64,000 nucleotides of DNA, from contig NZ_CP150241.1 of assembly GCF_037975235.1 (NCBI RefSeq), forward strand, positions 4,774,001 to 4,838,000, in the 5' to 3' direction. Below are positions 1-8,634 of the stretch, one piece after another (position 1 is the first letter of the stretch; every line of letters begins with the position of its first letter). The stretch is from Paenibacillus sp. FSL R5-0341. Its GTDB lineage: Bacteria; Bacillota; Bacilli; Paenibacillales; Paenibacillaceae. The notes under the pieces are model-generated. The model was not told the DNA's origin. It made no database searches and saw only the letters and a list, made by a program, of their open reading frames with translations. The position numbers and the translations under genes were made by a program.

Positions 1-1226
1 TGCACAACGAATTGGACTTCGTCTCTGTCGATTATTATCCGAATGAGCTGTATCGCGATTATGGCGATCGGTTTCCGAGGAACGGAGCGCTTACGCTAGA
101 CTTGGTTCGCGGTATCAAGCGCCGGAATTTCTGGGTAATGGAACAGCTCAGCGGAGCACAGGGTGCCTGGATGCCGATTCAGCGTACCCCCTATCCTGGA
201 CTGATCCGAGCTCGCTCTTGGCAGACAATCGCTCGCGGTGCGGATATGGTCGTCCATTTCCGCTGGCGGAGTGCTACCGTCGGAGCCGAACAGTTCTGGC
301 ACGGGCTGATCGACCACAGCAATGTTCCTGGACGCAGATTCAGGGAATTCTCGGAGCTTACTCGCGAGGTGAACCAATTAGGAGAACTGCTGGCCGACTC
401 AACCATTGTTACCCAGGTTGCGATTCTGCATTCGCATGATCAGCATACAGCGCTTTCTCTTCAGCCGCAGGCGGAAGGGGGAATGCACTATATAGATAAC
501 TTGTCCTCTATGCATAATGCATTTCTGAAAATGGGCGTCGGTACAGACGTTATCAATTGGACGGAGGAGCTCGACGGGTACAAGCTGGTCATTGTCCCCT
601 CCCTCTTCCTGTTAAATGAAGAAGTAGCACAGCGACTGGAGCGATTCGCAGCCAAGGGTGGTACGGTTGTCCTCACCAATCGGACTGGCGTGAAGAACAT
701 GAGGAACGTATGTGAGATGTTGCCTCTGCCGGGGCTACTGGCTGAAGCGGCGGGTGTTGTTGTAAGTGAATATGATGCCATCGGCAACAGTGAGCATCGG
801 ATACGGAACGCGGAGGGCAAGACCTTCGCTGCGAAGCAATGGTGTGATCTATTGGAACTGAGAGGTGCAGAGCCGATCGCCTGGTATGACAACGACTTTT
901 ACGAGGGTGTACCGGCGATTACTGTCAATAAGCTTGGTGAAGGTGAAGTGTATTATGTCGGCACTTGGCCGGATCCATCGTATTTCTATCAGCTGTTTGA
1001 AGACATATTGAAGGAAAAAGGGTTGGCGCCCGAGATCCAGTTGCCGGAAGGTGTCGAGCTGTCGATCCGAACGAAGGGGGAGCAAAACTTCCTGTTCCTG
1101 ATCAACCTGACGAATGAGCAACGAGAGATTACGTTGGACGTTCCTTATCGCAGCTTGTTGACTAGCGAGAGATTGAATCAGAAGTTGACGCTTCCAGCTC
1201 TGGGAGTAGACATTCTAACTGTATAA
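1..1226 (+). CDS. GH42 beta-galactosidase, C-terminal part (5' end outside window)
   Basis: The reading frame is open from the first bases of the window, so the N-terminus lies upstream. About 408 residues are visible of a family that is usually near 650-690. The segment WVMEQ (bases about 135-150) carries the Glu expected as the GH42 nucleophile, followed by the trimerisation/Rossmann-like middle domain and a short beta-sandwich C-terminus. GH42 enzymes release galactose from galacto-oligosaccharides in the cytoplasm. This fits the galactan-type genes at the far end of the window, although the two are not contiguous here. The TTG at base 12 is an internal Leu codon, because the upstream codons continue the family motif. 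A hairpin follows the stop codon. Confidence 0.9.
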   Translation, partial: HNELDFVSVDYYPNELYRDYGDRFPRNGALTLDLVRGIKRRNFWVMEQLSGAQGAWMPIQRTPYPGLIRARSWQTIARGADMVVHFRWRSATVGAEQFWHGLIDHSNVPGRRFREFSELTREVNQLGELLADSTIVTQVAILHSHDQHTALSLQPQAEGGMHYIDNLSSMHNAFLKMGVGTDVINWTEELDGYKLVIVPSLFLLNEEVAQRLERFAAKGGTVVLTNRTGVKNMRNVCEMLPLPGLLAEAAGVVVSEYDAIGNSEHRIRNAEGKTFAAKQWCDLLELRGAEPIAWYDNDFYEGVPAITVNKLGEGEVYYVGTWPDPSYFYQLFEDILKEKGLAPEIQLPEGVELSIRTKGEQNFLFLINLTNEQREITLDVPYRSLLTSERLNQKLTLPALGVDILTV

Positions 1227-1250
1227 GATCAGTAGCTTGTCATATTTAAG

Positions 1251-1293
1251 AAGGGATGTCTCACAAGGCTTACGACCTTGCGGGACATCCCTT
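1251..1293 (+). terminator. Hairpin after GH42 gene
   Basis: AAGGGATGTC pairs with GACATCCCTT, with a second inner CAAGG/CCTTG stem. There is no long T-tract, so it may be a weak or bidirectional terminator between convergent genes. Confidence 0.5.
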
Positions 1294-1349
1294 CACTTAC
1301 TTCACTAACGTCCACCAATTCGAATAAGAGTTATTCCAGTTAGTTCATC

Positions 1350-2492
1350 TTATTTGATTTTGATCCCCAGTTCATCATTCTTGGCTTCCTGCAAATCATC
1401 ATAGACCTTATCTGGTTTGCCACGAAGTTTTAATATCATCGACTTCGGATTGTCCAACAGATTGCTGCTGAAAGAATACATCATTCCATCTTCCGTTCCG
1501 CTCCCGTTTACCATGGATAAAATGGTCTGCTTCCCGTCTTTAGTGGTAGTTACAATCTCAAGAGGCTGAACGACCTCACTGATCGACAACTTCGTTTTGT
1601 AATCGATCTCTTGCTCCGGCTCAAAAACAAATCTAACCCGAGTCACAAGCGGTGATAATTCCACTTCTGACAACATAACTTCATAACCCCCAACGGTAAA
1701 AGTACGATTAACGTTCAAGATTTCCGTTTTGGGGATAGAGAATTTGGGATCCAGCGCAAAAGAAAGATTCATTTTTTTGGAAAATTGATATTTCCGTTCC
1801 TTTTCCCCGTTTTCTGAATATTCCACCACATCCGGAACAACGGAAGAAAGCTGGAATTGAAGATTCACTTGCTCAGGCAACGGTTTGTTTCGATTCCGTT
1901 CAAGTGTACTTCGACCATAGATAGTATGTTTATCATTTGAGAAATGCACGCCTCCTATATTTCCGTTATCCAGAACATAACCTGTTCTTGCATCCGTCAT
2001 CTTGGTATTGACGATCGAATATATCTCTTGTGAAGCATCCGTTCTAGCGGTATACAATACGGTTATCCTGTTCTCATCTGCCATAACCGCATTCACGGTA
2101 AACTGATATATGCCCGATGTAACCGTCTGATCCACGAGTTGCACATAACCATTATTGAGCGTTGAAGTAATCGTAGTACGTTCCATATCCGAAGTTAGCC
2201 GGCCACGAAAGGGCTCAAGTACTCCCCAGTGGGTTACAGGCTCAGTATATGTTGCCGGTTGTTGCCCATAGTTTCCAAGCGGGCCCATAAGAAACCAACC
2301 TGCAGCCAGAACCGTGACAAGCACTGCCGTGATCCATTTGACACGAAAGGTCCTACCTGATCGTTTTGTTCTGCCCTTTGCGAGACCACGTTGAATTGCA
2401 GCAGTCGTGTCCGTCGGATTCCAGTGCTGCTTCTCTCTTTTCACCTGATATGCATCTGCAAGAAGTGCTTTCTCCTCCGGGTTAGTGGTCAT
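1350..2492 (-). CDS. Membrane anti-sigma factor, DUF4179/DUF5643-like
   Basis: A 380-residue protein with a basic cytoplasmic N-terminus of about 50 residues, one membrane helix near residues 51-70 (VKWITAVLVTVLAAGWFLMG) and a large outer beta-rich domain. The layout matches the DUF4179 and DUF5643 proteins that accompany Bacillales ECF sigma factors. The start overlaps the sigma gene by 11 bases and has its own AGGAGGG site inside the sigma coding end, so the two are translationally coupled. The inferred role is to hold the sigma factor at the membrane until an envelope signal arrives. The family name is from memory of pattern; the sigma partner and topology are what support the role. Confidence 0.75.
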   Translation of the reverse strand: MTTNPEEKALLADAYQVKREKQHWNPTDTTAAIQRGLAKGRTKRSGRTFRVKWITAVLVTVLAAGWFLMGPLGNYGQQPATYTEPVTHWGVLEPFRGRLTSDMERTTITSTLNNGYVQLVDQTVTSGIYQFTVNAVMADENRITVLYTARTDASQEIYSIVNTKMTDARTGYVLDNGNIGGVHFSNDKHTIYGRSTLERNRNKPLPEQVNLQFQLSSVVPDVVEYSENGEKERKYQFSKKMNLSFALDPKFSIPKTEILNVNRTFTVGGYEVMLSEVELSPLVTRVRFVFEPEQEIDYKTKLSISEVVQPLEIVTTTKDGKQTILSMVNGSGTEDGMMYSFSSNLLDNPKSMILKLRGKPDKVYDDLQEAKNDELGIKIK

Positions 2493-3030
2493 GCCAATCC
2501 CTCCTATTCTTCATCAACTTGCGCAACTGCTGGAGCCCCTTGTGCTGCCAGGTCTTGATCGTACCTTCCGGTTTGCCGAGGATCGAGGCAATATCCGTCA
2601 GTGTCATGTCGTTATAATATTTCAGCAATAATACATGGCGATATTTCGGTTTCAACTTTTGCAAAAGAGATTCCATAGCGATTCGATTATCATCTACACT
2701 GATCATCCAAGACGCCGGAATGCTGTCCTCTATATCTTCCTTCGCCAGAGGTGTCGCCCGTTTGCGCCGCCTCTGCTCATCGATACAGATATAGATGAGA
2801 ATCCGAATGATCCACGACTTGAACGCCTTCTCATTGTTCAGCGTCCGACGCTTGATCCAAGCTCGGCACGTCATCTCCTGTACCGCTTCCAGCGCGTCTT
2901 GCTGGTTACGCAAATAACTGTAGGCAATGCTAATGAGCGTATCTTGATGTTCCATAATGGATTGCACAAATGCCGTCTCGTCTTCGGTCTGTACATATAT
3001 CCTCTGGTTCATCTCTGCTTTTGTTTCCAC
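2482..3030 (-). CDS. ECF-type RNA polymerase sigma factor
   Basis: A 182-residue sigma-70 family protein with region 2 (about residues 20-90, including SYLRNQQDALEAVQE and an RILIYICIDEQRRRKR stretch) and region 4 (about 115-175, with LTDIASILGKPEGTIKTWQHKG as its helix-turn-helix). I chose the GTG at 3030 because AAGGAGG lies 8 bases before it; the upstream ATG of the longer frame has no such site and falls between the promoter elements and this signal. The next gene overlaps it and encodes the likely anti-sigma factor. An ECF-like promoter sits just upstream, suggesting autoregulation. The inducing signal is unknown. Confidence 0.9.
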   Translation of the reverse strand: METKAEMNQRIYVQTEDETAFVQSIMEHQDTLISIAYSYLRNQQDALEAVQEMTCRAWIKRRTLNNEKAFKSWIIRILIYICIDEQRRRKRATPLAKEDIEDSIPASWMISVDDNRIAMESLLQKLKPKYRHVLLLKYYNDMTLTDIASILGKPEGTIKTWQHKGLQQLRKLMKNRRDWHDH

Positions 3031-3066
3031 CCCGCATCCCTCCTTCTCTCTCTTTCTGTGGTATAA

Positions 3067-3090
3067 GACGGGTGAGTGAAGCAAACGGTT
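3067..3090 (-). promoter_or_regulatory. ECF-type promoter of the sigma/anti-sigma operon
   Basis: On the minus strand AACC (3090-3087) is followed after 16 bases by CGTC (3070-3067), with A-rich sequence upstream of the -35. AAC plus CGTC with a 16-17 base spacer is the core of Bacillus ECF promoters such as those of SigW, SigX and SigM. It lies about 40 bases before the GTG start, as expected for an autoregulated ECF operon. Confidence 0.6.
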
Positions 3091-3107
3091 TTTAATATTT
3101 GTTCATC

Positions 3108-3139
3108 AAAAAAGCTCCGCCATCATCATGAGGGAGCTT
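3108..3139 (-). terminator. Rho-independent terminator of the small-protein cluster
   Basis: On the minus strand AAGCTCC and GGAGCTT form a stem followed directly by six Ts. It separates the five-gene cluster to its right from the sigma operon. Confidence 0.85.
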
Positions 3140-3209
3140 GATTACATAGCACTTCGGCCGCCGGTATACAGAATTACGCACACGCATGAACAATCCAAGA
3201 TCAACTGAC

Positions 3210-3611
3210 TTACAGGTTGCCGGTGACTTCAATCCCGTCAGCCAATTGCAAATGGTTTCTCACCCAAGTGGTAAACTGATTCAAAAACATCCGTAATTCA
3301 GGCTCTGCAACCACCTGTTGATCCAACTCTGATAAAATCCCCACCCACACTTCCTTCGTAATCGGATTCTCCCAGCAGGGATCTAGAGCCTTCATCTCTT
3401 CTCCAGTTCGCGGGTTAATTAAGGGAAATACGCGATCCAATGCAGGACGAATGTAGTCAAAGTCTTCATGATATATGAACAGCATGTCTTCCATCTCTAC
3501 TTTAACCGATTCTTCTATGTATAAAGGGGATAACACAAAACCCACATTCCGCTGCGGACCTTGATACTGATATATGAGCGTAGGAATAGTCCTTTTTGAT
3601 TTTTTAGCCAT
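3210..3611 (-). CDS. Hypothetical protein, 133 aa
   Basis: I do not recognise the family. The product is a soluble protein with a basic start (MAKKSKR), no signal peptide and no membrane segment. AGGAGG lies 7 bases before the chosen ATG, and the 8-residue longer alternative has no ribosome-binding site. It is the last gene of a closely packed leftward run (gaps of 14-40 bases) that also encodes a SUKH-family protein, so it may belong to the same immunity-like group. That role is inferred from context only. Confidence 0.65.
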   Translation of the reverse strand: MAKKSKRTIPTLIYQYQGPQRNVGFVLSPLYIEESVKVEMEDMLFIYHEDFDYIRPALDRVFPLINPRTGEEMKALDPCWENPITKEVWVGILSELDQQVVAEPELRMFLNQFTTWVRNHLQLADGIEVTGNL

Positions 3612-3647
3612 ATAGAATCCTCCTATTTCAGGCAAAACTCCTACCGA

Positions 3648-3974
3648 TCAGAGTTCAAACCAGATTAAACCACCTTCGACCTGCCTGGTTTCCTGCTCCA
3701 TCTGTTGCATCCAGCCCCGCGCCTCTTCACCCCAGATATGAAACAAACAGTAGATATACAACGCTCCGTCCGCAATCTCTTCCACGCCTGAAGCCTCTTC
3801 GATCCACACTTCCAGTGCTCTAGGCCAGGAAGGATCCTCACGGTTCAATACAAAGCCGTTGGCATGGTGTTCCAGACTATATATTTCGGTAAACGTTAAT
3901 GCACCTGCCAGACGCTTCACGACTTCAGGTAAAATCGCAGGCTCCGTTGCTCTAATCCCATATTCCCAGCCCAT
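3648..3974 (-). CDS. Hypothetical protein, 108 aa
   Basis: A small acidic soluble protein beginning MGWEYGIRATEP, rich in Trp and Glu, with no signal peptide. The ATG at 3974 is preferred because AAGGAGG sits 8 bases upstream; a GTG two codons earlier would be only 2 bases from that site. The start lies 14 bases after the stop of the SUKH gene, so the two are co-transcribed. No catalytic motif is visible. In such settings small acidic proteins are often immunity proteins, but nothing in this sequence proves it. Confidence 0.65.
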   Translation of the reverse strand: MGWEYGIRATEPAILPEVVKRLAGALTFTEIYSLEHHANGFVLNREDPSWPRALEVWIEEASGVEEIADGALYIYCLFHIWGEEARGWMQQMEQETRQVEGGLIWFEL

Positions 3975-3988
3975 ATGCACAACCTCCT

Positions 3989-4636
3989 TCAGACTTCGTT
4001 CGCTCCAGATTGTTGCTTCTGTTCATGCATTTGATGGATTGAACGATCCAACCACAACTCATACCAGTCCAGAAAATGTAGTCGATTCGTATTGCCCCAA
4101 TACTGATCAGGATAAATTCCATTGCGGTTAGCCCGGTCATCAACCCAGATCTCTCCGTAGGAGGCTCCCTTAACAATTAGATTCATGGATATGCCACAAC
4201 CAAAATCACTGATGCGCAGCATGCCTGCCGACCACTTTGGATCAAGATATTCATGTTCCAACGCTTCCCATTCCTCTTCTTCTTTGCTGTCTTCGAACCA
4301 GTCATAGTTCCAGTTCCATGCTCCCGTGAATTGAAAAGGGTCCGAGATCGCATTCAGCTCATCATCATAACCAAGCACAGCATATACGCCGTCATCCGGG
4401 TTCTCCAGACCATAATAAGGTCCTGCACCACCCGTTCCCATATGAAGAAGCCATGCCTTATACTCCTCCGGCAACTTAATTTGCCATTTCTGTTCAAATT
4501 GCGTGATATCCTCCTGCGTCCACACAGGCTCCAATTCATATTCATGGTTTTCTGCACCGAACAGGTCCAGATCCGGGTCCAGACTTCGGAGAGTGCTCAA
4601 CTTTTCACGCATACGTTCCAGTTGTACATTGTACAT
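3989..4636 (-). CDS. SMI1/KNR4 (SUKH) family protein
   Basis: A 215-residue protein with the SUKH-1 pattern: an N-terminal segment ending in WTQEDITQFEQKW, then the core signature LPEEYKAWLLHMGTGGAGPYYGL (residues about 55-77), a GYDDEL turn, and a late ISDFGCGISMNLIV strand pair followed by GEIWVDDR. In bacteria SUKH proteins are mainly immunity proteins against polymorphic or contact-dependent toxins, some have housekeeping roles, and none is an enzyme. Its neighbours are other small soluble proteins of unknown function, and no toxin gene is seen in the window. The family assignment is strong; the immunity role is inferred. Confidence 0.85.
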   Translation of the reverse strand: MYNVQLERMREKLSTLRSLDPDLDLFGAENHEYELEPVWTQEDITQFEQKWQIKLPEEYKAWLLHMGTGGAGPYYGLENPDDGVYAVLGYDDELNAISDPFQFTGAWNWNYDWFEDSKEEEEWEALEHEYLDPKWSAGMLRISDFGCGISMNLIVKGASYGEIWVDDRANRNGIYPDQYWGNTNRLHFLDWYELWLDRSIHQMHEQKQQSGANEV

Positions 4637-4663
4637 GGCCTACTTTCCTCCTTCACTACTCCA

Positions 4664-5347
4664 TTACGTCCGTTCCACGGGGTACCCGCGTTGCTGCAAC
4701 TCATCCAGTGCTGCTGCCACATCTCGCTCAGGGCACAACTGCTTGATCAGACTGGCAGTCACCGGCTTCTCTTCATATACTTCAGCTACGGCTTCCAATG
4801 GCAGATTCTGCAGGTCATAGTACCCTTTGGCCCAATCAACGTAATCTTCCGAGTTCTTCTCTATATATCCAAGTAAAAATTCTGCACCACCTCTGGCGTC
4901 CGTTTCATCTTCCTCGGCCATCGCCTGCTGAATCCAGTTACCAACCTTCCATGGCAAGTCGTTTTTCCCTTCCTGCCATAGGCAAAAGGTCACATCCTCC
5001 TGATCCAACGTTTCTTCCTGATCTCGCAGAACAGCCATCAACGTCTCCGGTACTTCATCGTACATGCCTGGGTAGATCTCACCATCCTCACGAGCATGCG
5101 GGCTCAAGGGTGACTCATGATCGAATCCTTTGATCAACGTGCCTGAGTTCGTAAACAAGACATGCAGATGATCACCTGCGCCGTTATTGATGCTTCCCCA
5201 TGCCACACCTGGCTGAAGCTCAGCTTCATAATGATGAACACGTAGCCATTTTTCCTCCGAAAAGATGATATCCAATGCAGCAAGTATTCTCATTCGTTTA
5301 CGCAAGCTATCTGCATTCATCATGGTTGTATCGTTCCAATCCTGCAT
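4664..5347 (-). CDS. Hypothetical protein, 227 aa
   Basis: A soluble acidic protein that I cannot place in a named family. Its middle has LHVLFTNSGTLIKGFDHESPLSPH, followed by GEIYPGMYDEVPETL and a helical C-terminus ending in ALDELQQRGYPVER. The chosen ATG (MQDWNDTT) has AGGAGG 8 bases upstream; the longer frame from 5377 has no such site. It lies 27 bases from the SUKH gene start and 29 bases from the upstream gene stop, so it is within the same operon. Confidence 0.65.
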   Translation of the reverse strand: MQDWNDTTMMNADSLRKRMRILAALDIIFSEEKWLRVHHYEAELQPGVAWGSINNGAGDHLHVLFTNSGTLIKGFDHESPLSPHAREDGEIYPGMYDEVPETLMAVLRDQEETLDQEDVTFCLWQEGKNDLPWKVGNWIQQAMAEEDETDARGGAEFLLGYIEKNSEDYVDWAKGYYDLQNLPLEAVAEVYEEKPVTASLIKQLCPERDVAAALDELQQRGYPVERT

Positions 5348-5376
5348 ATGAAATGCCTCCTGTTCACATATGTACA

Positions 5377-5838
5377 CTACATCCGAATTAATTCATCCAA
5401 GGTGTTATTTCCCTGTATACTTGGTGTCATGACAATCGCGATCCGACTGGCTTCTCTGGAGACGATACACGCATAATTTCCGGGCTTTAACTGAAACAGA
5501 ACCCCTTCACACGTCTCATCCGGCTCCAATTCACCGCCACTCACATCATCTGCTGCTCCCAGATAGACGTGTCCAGACGGAACTTGCAAATGATATACTT
5601 TTCCACGTTCTGCTACACGTTCTGGATCTCCCTCTACATCCTCCAAACTCCATTCCACCTCATACACTCCATCCGCACCCAGATTCAGGAACAGACAATG
5701 GCCTGCATTCACCTCAGCCAGCTCATCCTCCGGAATGGACCACCAGTCCGAAGTATCCTCGACACGATGCTTTAACGTCGCCAGATCATACAAGCACATT
5801 GTTGCCGTATCTGTAACCATTTGAAATGTTCTTCGCAT
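5377..5838 (-). CDS. Hypothetical protein, possibly DUF6386-like, 153 aa
   Basis: The first gene of the leftward five-gene cluster. The product starts MRRTFQMVTDTATMCLYD and contains a DWWSIPEDELAEVN segment and several beta strands; it has no signal peptide or membrane segment. From memory this resembles DUF6386 proteins of Bacillales, which have no established function; treat the label as tentative. The ATG at 5838 is preferred over a TTG two codons earlier because AAGGG lies about 10 bases upstream. Confidence 0.6.
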   Translation of the reverse strand: MRRTFQMVTDTATMCLYDLATLKHRVEDTSDWWSIPEDELAEVNAGHCLFLNLGADGVYEVEWSLEDVEGDPERVAERGKVYHLQVPSGHVYLGAADDVSGGELEPDETCEGVLFQLKPGNYACIVSREASRIAIVMTPSIQGNNTLDELIRM

Positions 5839-6026
5839 ATTCAACCGTCCCTTCTGTCTGATTCAGGTCTAAACTCAGAAATATATTCCATCATTATATC
5901 AAGCCTGGTACACGTGTAAAAGGAACCCCTGAACCATCTCTGGCTTTCACAACTCTTCATTTATCGCTCCAAACGGTCGATATAAGCATAACTGACTTTT
6001 TTGAACCTGATGGAGGAAGCCAAGCC

Positions 6027-6404
6027 ATGTCAATTAACAATAGAAAAGAACCCTTTCGCTACACATTGAAGGAACCGATCAGCTTTGAGATCTATATTCT
6101 CAGTATCAACGGAGTCAATGCACCACCCAAGCCCATTCAGGCCGAGCTGTGTGATATCAGTCGATCCGGCTGTCAGCTGTCATTTCCGCTGTCCCTTCCT
6201 GTAGAGAACAACGATATCCGAATTGGAATGAATATGTTGCTCTTTGAAGACCCTCTATATATGGAAGGCACTCTCCGCTGGGGTCAAGAAAAAAACACCT
6301 CATGGCACTATGGTGTTCAACTCGAAATGCAGGATGGGAACCAGGATCGTCTCTCCCGAGAGATGCGAATGCTTGCAGGGCAAGGAAAAATTATTGTGAA
6401 ATAG
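6027..6404 (+). CDS. PilZ domain protein (c-di-GMP receptor type)
   Basis: A 125-residue single-domain PilZ protein. The N-terminal arginine motif is approximate (RKEPFR, residues 6-11, with one residue more than the classical RxxxR), while the second binding motif DISRSG (about residues 43-48) fits D/NxSxxG. PilZ domains bind cyclic di-GMP and change motility, exopolysaccharide or other outputs by protein contact. GGAGG lies about 10 bases before the ATG. No diguanylate cyclase is nearby, so its partner cannot be read from the window. Confidence 0.85.
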   Translation: MSINNRKEPFRYTLKEPISFEIYILSINGVNAPPKPIQAELCDISRSGCQLSFPLSLPVENNDIRIGMNMLLFEDPLYMEGTLRWGQEKNTSWHYGVQLEMQDGNQDRLSREMRMLAGQGKIIVK

Positions 6405-6427
6405 TCATATAGTCTGATAACAAAAAC

Positions 6428-6456
6428 AAAAAAACAGCCCAAGCGAATTGGACTGT
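6428..6456 (-). terminator. Terminator of the NCS2 permease operon
   Basis: Minus strand: ACAGTCCAA and TTGGGCTGT form a stem with one mismatch around GCGAA, followed by seven Ts. It lies 18 bases after the permease stop codon and can also serve the converging PilZ gene. Confidence 0.8.
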
Positions 6457-6473
6457 TGCATTATTTAGACTCA

Positions 6474-7817
6474 TTATGCCGCTTTACTAGCTGTCACTGG
6501 TTGTTCCATTTTGGACCAGTTCACTGTTTTTTCAAGTAGTAATGATACCAACACTCCCATCACGAGACCATTGCTTATAATGGGAATGAGATACATGGGC
6601 AACGTTTGAAAGGCTTCTGCAGGAATATTCATGACAGCAACTCCCGTGAGGACCGGCAACGCTACACGATAGATCGTTTTAGAATTAAACGTTGTACCTT
6701 CAAGCGTTCTTAGTGCCGTGCCGAACATCTGCAGATAGGCCACGAACAGAACAGCACTGCCGACGCTTGGTGGTATTTGTGCAAAAAAGGCCGTAACCGA
6801 AGGTGTAAGACCCATCATACATAACAAGCCCGCTCCAATAATAAAGGCAGCCCGGCGCAGAATGCGAGTACTTTCTAGGAACCCGATTGAAGATGCAAAT
6901 AAACCAAAGGGCAGCACACCCACACAGGATGACAACATCGTGAACAGACCCGTTAGTGCATAGGATCGCTGATATTGACGGCTTGTTGTCTCTGCCTGAT
7001 ATAGCTTCTCGACTGTGCTTAAGGTGGTGATCGAATTCGTCATATTCACCAGCCCTACGAAGAAAGCAGTAATGACAATGCCCGGTTCCCATCTGGGTGC
7101 TCCCCATGGAAACAGCGTGAGGCCTGTTGTTGTCTGATTGGGCTGTCCACTATGCTGTCCAGGGAACAATAGACTATACGCGATCCAGCCTGCCACAATC
7201 CCAATCAAGATTGCGTAGTTCCCCAGTTTACCCCTGCCCTTCAATTGAATCCATGCCACCAGAAATGCAATGACGACGGACAATGCCGCAACAGGCAGAT
7301 CAAAACGGCCAAACTCTGTATATCCAATCATGCCTTTGAAAAAGTTCATGGTCAGTTGAATCGTCATCAGAAATAGCATGGCACTCTTCACCATAGGTGT
7401 GAACAGCTTTTGCAGCACTTGCGCTGCCCCCAGCCAGCCCAGAATCATCATCGTTAGTCCCGCTAACAAAAAACCTGCAGCCAGCCCACCACCAATACGC
7501 TCCAGACTCATACCCGCTGATGAAGCAGATACCGTCAAGCTTAACGTCAGACCCCACCACAATCCTGATGGACCATCCATGACCGCATATCGATGACCGA
7601 ACACGGCTTGAAGAATACACACCGCTCCGGTAAGTATAAATGCGTGCTGCATGGAGGCAGCGATCGCATCCGGGGACAGCTGAAAATTATGTCCAATCGA
7701 TAACGGAACAACAACGGTATTGGTAAACAGGAAGAAAAACCACTGTATGCCCGCCAAAATCAGTGAAGATACGTCCTTCATATTCTTTTGTGAAAACTGC
7801 TCTAGATGTCTGTTCAT
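6474..7817 (-). CDS. NCS2-family uracil/xanthine permease
   Basis: A 447-residue polytopic membrane protein with about a dozen hydrophobic segments. The N-terminal GIQWFFFLFTNTVVVPLSIG block and the later MTNSITTLSTVEKLYQ segment are typical of nucleobase:cation symporter 2 proteins, in particular the group annotated as uracil/xanthine transporter (E. coli YbbY-like). It should import a purine or pyrimidine base using the proton gradient; the actual base cannot be told from sequence. An ankyrin-repeat gene lies 49 bases upstream on the same strand and a LysR gene is divergent, so the three may form a regulated unit. Confidence 0.85.
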   Translation of the reverse strand: MNRHLEQFSQKNMKDVSSLILAGIQWFFFLFTNTVVVPLSIGHNFQLSPDAIAASMQHAFILTGAVCILQAVFGHRYAVMDGPSGLWWGLTLSLTVSASSAGMSLERIGGGLAAGFLLAGLTMMILGWLGAAQVLQKLFTPMVKSAMLFLMTIQLTMNFFKGMIGYTEFGRFDLPVAALSVVIAFLVAWIQLKGRGKLGNYAILIGIVAGWIAYSLLFPGQHSGQPNQTTTGLTLFPWGAPRWEPGIVITAFFVGLVNMTNSITTLSTVEKLYQAETTSRQYQRSYALTGLFTMLSSCVGVLPFGLFASSIGFLESTRILRRAAFIIGAGLLCMMGLTPSVTAFFAQIPPSVGSAVLFVAYLQMFGTALRTLEGTTFNSKTIYRVALPVLTGVAVMNIPAEAFQTLPMYLIPIISNGLVMGVLVSLLLEKTVNWSKMEQPVTASKAA

Positions 7818-7866
7818 TCGTTAGGAATATCCTTTCACTGTTCTGTATCATAAATGTAAAGTCGCT

Positions 7867-8451
7867 TCAGACTTGGGTTAATAGTCGTTCCATTTCGGTA
7901 TAATGATGCTTGCGCGCATGTTCAAGTGGTGTAATCCCGTCCCGATCCGCGATCTTTGGATCCGCACCATATCGCAAAAGCAAAGCGACAATTTCCTGAT
8001 GACGTACTCCACCATCTCCCAAAATGACCGCTTCCAGCAAGGCTGTCCACCCCAGGTTGTTGACATGGTTCACATCCACATCGCTGCGTGTCAACAGCAG
8101 CTCCACAATGTTCACATGGCCACGATCCGCTGCAGGAATAAGGGCTGTACCGCCGAAACGATTGGTTAACCTTGTATCTGCACCTGCTGTAATCGCTAAT
8201 TCCACCATGTCATACATACCCTCGGCACTCGCGTATAACAGCGTGTTATCCAATCGTGCATCCTGTAGGTTAATGTCCGCACCGGCGTCAACCAGCATCC
8301 TTGCCGTATCTATCTTATTACCGTGTACCGCAGCCATCAGAGCTGTTCTCCCCAATGCATCCTGTTCATTCAACCGGCTACCCTGTGCGATAAATCGAAT
8401 GACCTCATCGGTATGCCCTGCGTAAGCAGCATCATGTATTGTTCTAACCAA
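7867..8451 (-). CDS. Ankyrin-repeat protein
   Basis: A 194-residue protein made almost wholly of ankyrin repeats (about five), each with the consensus pattern GxTALMxAxxxGxxxxxxxLLxxGADxN; clear examples are GRTALMAAVHGNKID, GGTALIPAADRGHVN and GWTALLEAVI. There is no signal peptide, so it is cytoplasmic and probably a protein-protein contact module. The start is TTG, with GGAGG 10 bases upstream; the nearby ATG is in a different frame and stops at once. It is placed before the NCS2 permease, probably in one transcript. Confidence 0.85.
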   Translation of the reverse strand: MVRTIHDAAYAGHTDEVIRFIAQGSRLNEQDALGRTALMAAVHGNKIDTARMLVDAGADINLQDARLDNTLLYASAEGMYDMVELAITAGADTRLTNRFGGTALIPAADRGHVNIVELLLTRSDVDVNHVNNLGWTALLEAVILGDGGVRHQEIVALLLRYGADPKIADRDGITPLEHARKHHYTEMERLLTQV

Positions 8452-8634
8452 GTTGCTTCATCCTCCAATTCAAGGTCTTTCTCATGCAGTAACATTCATA
8501 TAGAAACCAAGCCCTGTTAGTCAGGTATGCAAATCTAATGTATAGTAACATAAGATCGTAGTATATTAAAAATACATGTTTTGTTGGCTTTCTATACGAA
8601 TTACATATACATTGCAGGCAAAGGAGACAACCAC

